The notes under the pieces were generated by a model that worked only from the letters and a program-made list of their open reading frames with translations, had not been told where the DNA came from and made no database searches. From Bordetella ansorpii (GTDB lineage Bacteria; Pseudomonadota; Gammaproteobacteria; Burkholderiales; Burkholderiaceae_B), in NCBI RefSeq assembly GCF_900078315.1, contig NZ_FKBS01000014.1, forward strand, positions 928,802-992,801: a stretch of 64,000 nucleotides of DNA. The letters run 5' to 3'. A program made the translations under genes and the position numbers. Positions 60,302-64,000 of this stretch are shown piece by piece. Numbering within the stretch: position 1 is the stretch's first letter; every line of letters begins with the position of its first letter.

Positions 60302-63178
60302 TTATTTCCCGCTGAGCGCCGCTTCGTTCTCGCGGGCCCGTTCGCGCAGCAGCTTTTCCTGGATGTCGGAGAAGCGCGTCCATTGGCGCTGCCACTCGGA
60401 AGGCTGCGACACGCGGGTCACCTGCACCGCCGTCACCTTGTACTCGGGGCAGTTGGTGGCCCAGTCCGAGTTGTCGGTGGTGACGACGTTGGCGCCCGAT
60501 TCGGGGAAGTGGAACGTGGTGTATACCACGCCCGGCTGCACCCGGTCGGTGATGATGGCGCGCAGCACGGTCTGGCCCGCCCGGCTCTGGATGCCCACCC
60601 AGTCGCCGTCGTCCACGCCACGGTCTTCCGCGTCCTGCGGGTGCATCTCCAGCAGGTCCTCACTGTGCCAGGCCACGTTGGGCGTGCGGCGCGTCTGCGC
60701 GCCCACGTTGTACTGCGACAGGATGCGCCCCGTGGTCAGCAGCAGCGGGAACTTGCGCGTGCTGCGCTCGTCGGTCGGGATGTACTGCGTGATCATGAAC
60801 TTGCCCTTGCCGCGCACGAAATGGTCGATGTGCATGATGGGCGTGCCCTCGGGCGCATTGTCGTTGCAGGGCCATTGCAGGCTGCCAAGACGGTCCAGCT
60901 TCTCGTAGCTCACGCCGGCGAACGTGGGCGTCAGCCGCGCGATCTCTTCCATGATCTGGCGCGGATGCGTGTAGTCCATGCGGTAGCCCAGCGCGTTGGA
61001 CAGCGCCACCGTCACTTCCCAGTCCGCCTTGCCGTTCCTGGGCTCCATCACTTTGCGCACGCGCGAAATGCGGCGCTCGGCATTGGTGAAAGTGCCGTCC
61101 TTTTCCAGGAACGAGGAGCCCGGCAGGAACACGTGCGCGTACTTGGCGGTCTCGTTCAGGAACAGGTCCTGCACCACGATGCATTCCATCGAGGCCAGCG
61201 CGGCCGCGACGTGCTGCGTGTTGGGGTCGGACTGCACGATGTCCTCGCCCTGGCAGTACAGGCCCTTGAAGCTGCCGCCCAGCGCCGCCTCGAACATGTT
61301 GGGAATGCGCAGGCCCGGCTCGGGCTGCAGCGTCACGCCCCAGGCCTGTTCGAACTGCGAGCGCACCGCGTCGTCCGAGATGTGGCGGTAGCCCGGCAAT
61401 TCGTGCGGGAACGAGCCCATGTCGCACGAGCCCTGCACGTTGTTCTGGCCGCGCAGCGGGTTCACGCCCACGCCCTCGCGGCCGACGTTGCCGGTGGCCA
61501 TGGCCAGGTTGGCGATGCCCATGACGGTAGTCGAGCCCTGGCTGTGTTCGGTCACGCCCAGGCCGTAGTAGATGGAGCCGTTGCCGCCCGTGGCGTACAG
61601 CCGCGCCGCGCCGCGCACGGCCTCGGCCGGCACGCCGGTGACGGCTTCCATCGCCTCGGGCGAATTCTCGGGGCGCGACACGAACTCGCGCCATTCGTTG
61701 AAGGCCTTGGTGTCGCAGCGCTCGGCCACGTAGGCCTCGTCGACCAGGCCCTCGGTGGCGATGACGTGCGCCAGCGACGACAGCAGCGCCACGTTGGTGC
61801 CGGGCCGCACCTGCAGGTGATAGTCGGCCTCGATGTGCGGCGAGCTGACCAGCTCGATGCGGCGCGGGTCGATGACGATCAGCCGCGCGCCCTGGCGCAG
61901 GCGCCGCTTCAGGCGCGAGGCGAACACCGGATGGCCGCTGCTGGGATTGGCGCCCATCACGATCACCACGTCGGTATGCATCACCGAGTCGAAGGTCTGC
62001 GTGCCGGCGGATTCGCCCAGCGTCTGCTTCAGCCCGTAGCCGGTCGGCGAATGGCACACGCGCGCGCAGGTGTCGACGTTGTTGGTGCCGAAGGCCGCGC
62101 GCACCAGCTTCTGCACCAGCCAGGTCTCTTCGTTGGTGCAGCGCGAGGACGTGATGCCGCCGATGGCGTCGCGGCCGAACTGGCCCTGGATGCGGCGGAA
62201 TTCCGAGGCCGCGTAACCGATGGCCTCGTCCCACGACACTTCCTGCCACGGGTCGCTGATGTGCTTGCGGATCATGGGCTTCAACACGCGTTCCTTGTGC
62301 GTGGTGTAGCCCCAGGCGAAGCGCCCCTTCACGCAGGAGTGGCCGCGGTTGGCCTGGCCGTCCTTCCAGGGCACCATGCGCACCACTTCCTGGCCCTTCA
62401 TCTCGGCCTTGAAGCCGCAGCCCACGCCGCAGTAGGCGCAGGTGGTCACCACCGAGTGCTCGGCCTGCCCCATCATGATGACGGTCTTCTCCTGCAGCGT
62501 CGCGGTGGGACAGGCCTGCACGCAGGCGCCGCACGACACGCATTCGCTTTCCAGGAAGGCTTCGTCCTGGCCTGCCGACACGCGCGAGTCGAAGCCCTTG
62601 CCCGAGATGGTCAGCGCGAAGGTGCCCTGCGTTTCCTCGCAGGCGCGCACGCAGCGGTTGCAGACGATGCACTTGGACGGGTCGTAGGTGAAGTACGGAT
62701 TGGATTCGTCCTTGGCGTCGTGCCGGTGGTTCGCGCCTTCGTAGCCGTAGCGCACGTTGCGCAGGCCCACCACGCCGGCCATGTCCTGCAGTTCGCAGTC
62801 GCCGTTGGCGGGGCAGGTCAGGCAATCGAGCGGATGGTCCGAGATGTACAGTTCCATCACGCCGCGCCGCAGGTCGTGCAGCTTGGGCGTTTCGGTGTAC
62901 ACGACCATGCCTTCTTCCACGGGCGTGGTGCACGAGGCCGGATAGCCGCGGCGGCCGTCGATCTGCACCAGGCACAGGCGGCACGAGCCGAAGGCCTCCA
63001 GGCTGTCGGTGGCGCACAGCTTGGGGATGTTGATGCCGGCCTCTGCGGCGGCGCGCATCACCGAGGAGCCCTCGGGCACCGAGATCTCCTGGCCGTCGAT
63101 GGTCAGGGTGATCAGCTTCTCGGACACGCGGGCGGGCGTACCCAGGTCGCGGTCGCGCTTGACGACGGTTTCGAGCAT
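60302..63178 (-). CDS. fdsA: NAD-dependent formate dehydrogenase, alpha (catalytic) subunit
   Basis: A 958-residue molybdenum enzyme. N-terminal [2Fe-2S] ferredoxin domain with CATDSLEAFGSCRLCLVQID, core CxxxxxxxxCxxC. A His/Cys iron-sulfur site and two [4Fe-4S] ferredoxin motifs follow (CIVCNRCVRACEETQG; SECVSCGACVQACPTATL), then CAYCGVGCGFKAEM, the cofactor-site cluster. The Mo-bis-MGD domain has NVDTCARVCHSPTGYG, where the Cys supplies the Mo ligand, with the His and Arg of the site. It oxidises formate to CO2, passing electrons to FdsB. Length matches the family. Confidence 0.96.
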   Translation of the reverse strand: MLETVVKRDRDLGTPARVSEKLITLTIDGQEISVPEGSSVMRAAAEAGINIPKLCATDSLEAFGSCRLCLVQIDGRRGYPASCTTPVEEGMVVYTETPKLHDLRRGVMELYISDHPLDCLTCPANGDCELQDMAGVVGLRNVRYGYEGANHRHDAKDESNPYFTYDPSKCIVCNRCVRACEETQGTFALTISGKGFDSRVSAGQDEAFLESECVSCGACVQACPTATLQEKTVIMMGQAEHSVVTTCAYCGVGCGFKAEMKGQEVVRMVPWKDGQANRGHSCVKGRFAWGYTTHKERVLKPMIRKHISDPWQEVSWDEAIGYAASEFRRIQGQFGRDAIGGITSSRCTNEETWLVQKLVRAAFGTNNVDTCARVCHSPTGYGLKQTLGESAGTQTFDSVMHTDVVIVMGANPSSGHPVFASRLKRRLRQGARLIVIDPRRIELVSSPHIEADYHLQVRPGTNVALLSSLAHVIATEGLVDEAYVAERCDTKAFNEWREFVSRPENSPEAMEAVTGVPAEAVRGAARLYATGGNGSIYYGLGVTEHSQGSTTVMGIANLAMATGNVGREGVGVNPLRGQNNVQGSCDMGSFPHELPGYRHISDDAVRSQFEQAWGVTLQPEPGLRIPNMFEAALGGSFKGLYCQGEDIVQSDPNTQHVAAALASMECIVVQDLFLNETAKYAHVFLPGSSFLEKDGTFTNAERRISRVRKVMEPRNGKADWEVTVALSNALGYRMDYTHPRQIMEEIARLTPTFAGVSYEKLDRLGSLQWPCNDNAPEGTPIMHIDHFVRGKGKFMITQYIPTDERSTRKFPLLLTTGRILSQYNVGAQTRRTPNVAWHSEDLLEMHPQDAEDRGVDDGDWVGIQSRAGQTVLRAIITDRVQPGVVYTTFHFPESGANVVTTDNSDWATNCPEYKVTAVQVTRVSQPSEWQRQWTRFSDIQEKLLRERARENEAALSGK

Positions 63179-63191
63179 GGCGTGATCTCCT

Positions 63192-64000
63192 TCAGGCCGC
63201 CGTCGTGGCGGCGTGGTCGGCGGACACGCCGAAGTCTTCGGGGAAGTGATTCAGCGCGGACAGCACCGGATACGGCGCCATGCCGCCCAGCGCGCACAGC
63301 GAGCCGCCCAGCATGGTGTCGCACAGGTCGCGCAGCAGATGCACCTGCTGTTCGCGCGCGGGTCCGCCCGCGGCGATCTTGTCCAGCGTCTCGACGCCGC
63401 GCGTCGAGCCGATGCGGCAGGGCGTGCACTTGCCGCACGACTCCACCGCGCAGAACGCCAGGGCGTAGCGGGCCATGCGCAGCATGTCGACGCTGTCGTC
63501 GAAGGCCACCAGGCCGCCGTGGCCGATCATGGCCGAGACTTTGGCGTAGGCCTCGTAGTCCAGCGGCACGTCCCACTGCGATTCGGGCAGATAGGCGCCC
63601 AGCGGGCCGCCCACCTGCACCGCGCGCAGCGGCCGGCCGGTGGCGCTGCCGCCGCCGAAGCCATACAGCAGGTCGCGCAGCGTCAGGCCGAAGGCCTTTT
63701 CCACCAGCCCGCCGTGCTTCAGGTTGCCGGCCAGCTGGAAAGGCAGGGTGCCCTGCGAGCGGCCCACGCCGTAGTCGTGGTAGAAGGCCGCGCCGCGCGC
63801 CAGGATGACGGGCACGGAGGCCAGCGAGATCACGTTGTTGATGACGGTGGGCTTGCCGAACAGGCCGCGGATGGCCGGCAGCGGCGGCTTGGCGCGCACC
63901 ACGCCGCGCCTGCCTTCAAGGCTTTCCAGCAGCGAGGTCTCCTCGCCGCAGATGTAGGCGCCCGCGCCCTTGCGCACTTCCAGGTCGAAGCGGCGGCCGC
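63192..64000 (-). CDS. fdsB: NAD-dependent formate dehydrogenase, beta subunit (partial, runs off the right edge)
   Basis: At least 269 residues of the C-terminal part are present; the start is beyond 64000. The frame is open to the edge (RRFDLEVRKGAGAYICGEET). The NADH/FMN-binding motif is GAGAYICGEETSLLESLEG, and the [4Fe-4S] motif SCGKCTPCRIGSTRG lies near the C-terminus, as in NuoF. FdsB reduces NAD+ with electrons from FdsA. It stops 13 bp before the fdsA start in the same operon. Confidence 0.95.
   Translation of the reverse strand, partial: GRRFDLEVRKGAGAYICGEETSLLESLEGRRGVVRAKPPLPAIRGLFGKPTVINNVISLASVPVILARGAAFYHDYGVGRSQGTLPFQLAGNLKHGGLVEKAFGLTLRDLLYGFGGGSATGRPLRAVQVGGPLGAYLPESQWDVPLDYEAYAKVSAMIGHGGLVAFDDSVDMLRMARYALAFCAVESCGKCTPCRIGSTRGVETLDKIAAGGPAREQQVHLLRDLCDTMLGGSLCALGGMAPYPVLSALNHFPEDFGVSADHAATTAA

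Noticed and set aside
60278-63808. A 1176-codon plus-strand open frame opposite fdsA
   Set aside because: Low-complexity His/Ala/Arg composition; the minus strand carries all formate dehydrogenase motifs.

Overview
The window is GC-rich bacterial chromosome, densely coding on both strands. It most resembles a betaproteobacterium of the Alcaligenaceae (Achromobacter/Bordetella type). This is inferred from two Bug-family periplasmic receptors, the fdsBACD-type formate dehydrogenase order, paired short chromate transporter genes, DUF4148, DUF883 and EIIC-EAL proteins, and strong G/C third-position bias. I see no rRNA, tRNA, CRISPR array, prophage or insertion sequence.

Layout. (1) 1-4200: a minus-strand catabolic operon. 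It encodes a 3-hydroxyisobutyrate-dehydrogenase-like enzyme, a DUF1185 protein, a Bug receptor, a D-2-hydroxyacid dehydrogenase and the start of an aldehyde dehydrogenase that runs off the left edge. A LysR-type box and a large dyad precede it. (2) 4.2-6.4 kb: a MATE exporter diverges from a MarR regulator, with a 22-bp palindrome between them. (3) 6.5-13.5 kb: a small lipoprotein, a CPBP membrane protease, and two OmpR/histidine-kinase pairs, the second followed by an HtrA protease with a clear terminator. (4) 13.8-29 kb: mixed genes. These include an ArsR/MFS pair with a dyad operator, an EIIC-EAL fusion, pirin, a MarR-GNAT/EamA pair, a repeat-containing DUF4148 protein, an MFS carrier, stress-type membrane proteins, a ClC channel, a soluble double-PAS chemoreceptor and an NlpD-like lipoprotein. 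(5) 29-37.5 kb: a Bug receptor, two gamma-glutamyltransferases, GNAT, YajQ, MscS and a HigBA-like toxin-antitoxin pair.

(6) 37.8-50.3 kb: a urea module. urtABCDE (high-affinity urea ABC importer, minus strand) is divergent from allophanate hydrolase, urea carboxylase and a GntR regulator (plus strand). The 432-bp divergent region holds a sigma-54-type -24/-12 element facing each way, with two NtrC-like sites between them. This is the best regulatory observation in the window: urea uptake and ATP-dependent urea degradation appear to be co-induced under nitrogen limitation. (7) 50.4-52.2 kb: a secreted Yx(FWY)xxD-repeat protein, an ECF sigma factor and an anti-sigma factor. (8) 52.3-57 kb: an RhtA-like exporter, a two-gene chromate transporter, a Phd/PIN toxin-antitoxin pair, and a RelE/ParE toxin-antitoxin pair lying 4 nt upstream of a methyltransferase gene. 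(9) 57.3-64 kb: an NAD-dependent, molybdenum formate dehydrogenase operon (fdsB partial, fdsA, fdhD, fdsD) followed by an OFA-type MFS transporter, all minus strand.

I did not find a clearly new system. The items most worth follow-up are the divergent sigma-54/NtrC urea control region, the EIIC-EAL fusion, the toxin-antitoxin/methyltransferase arrangement, and the small repeats.
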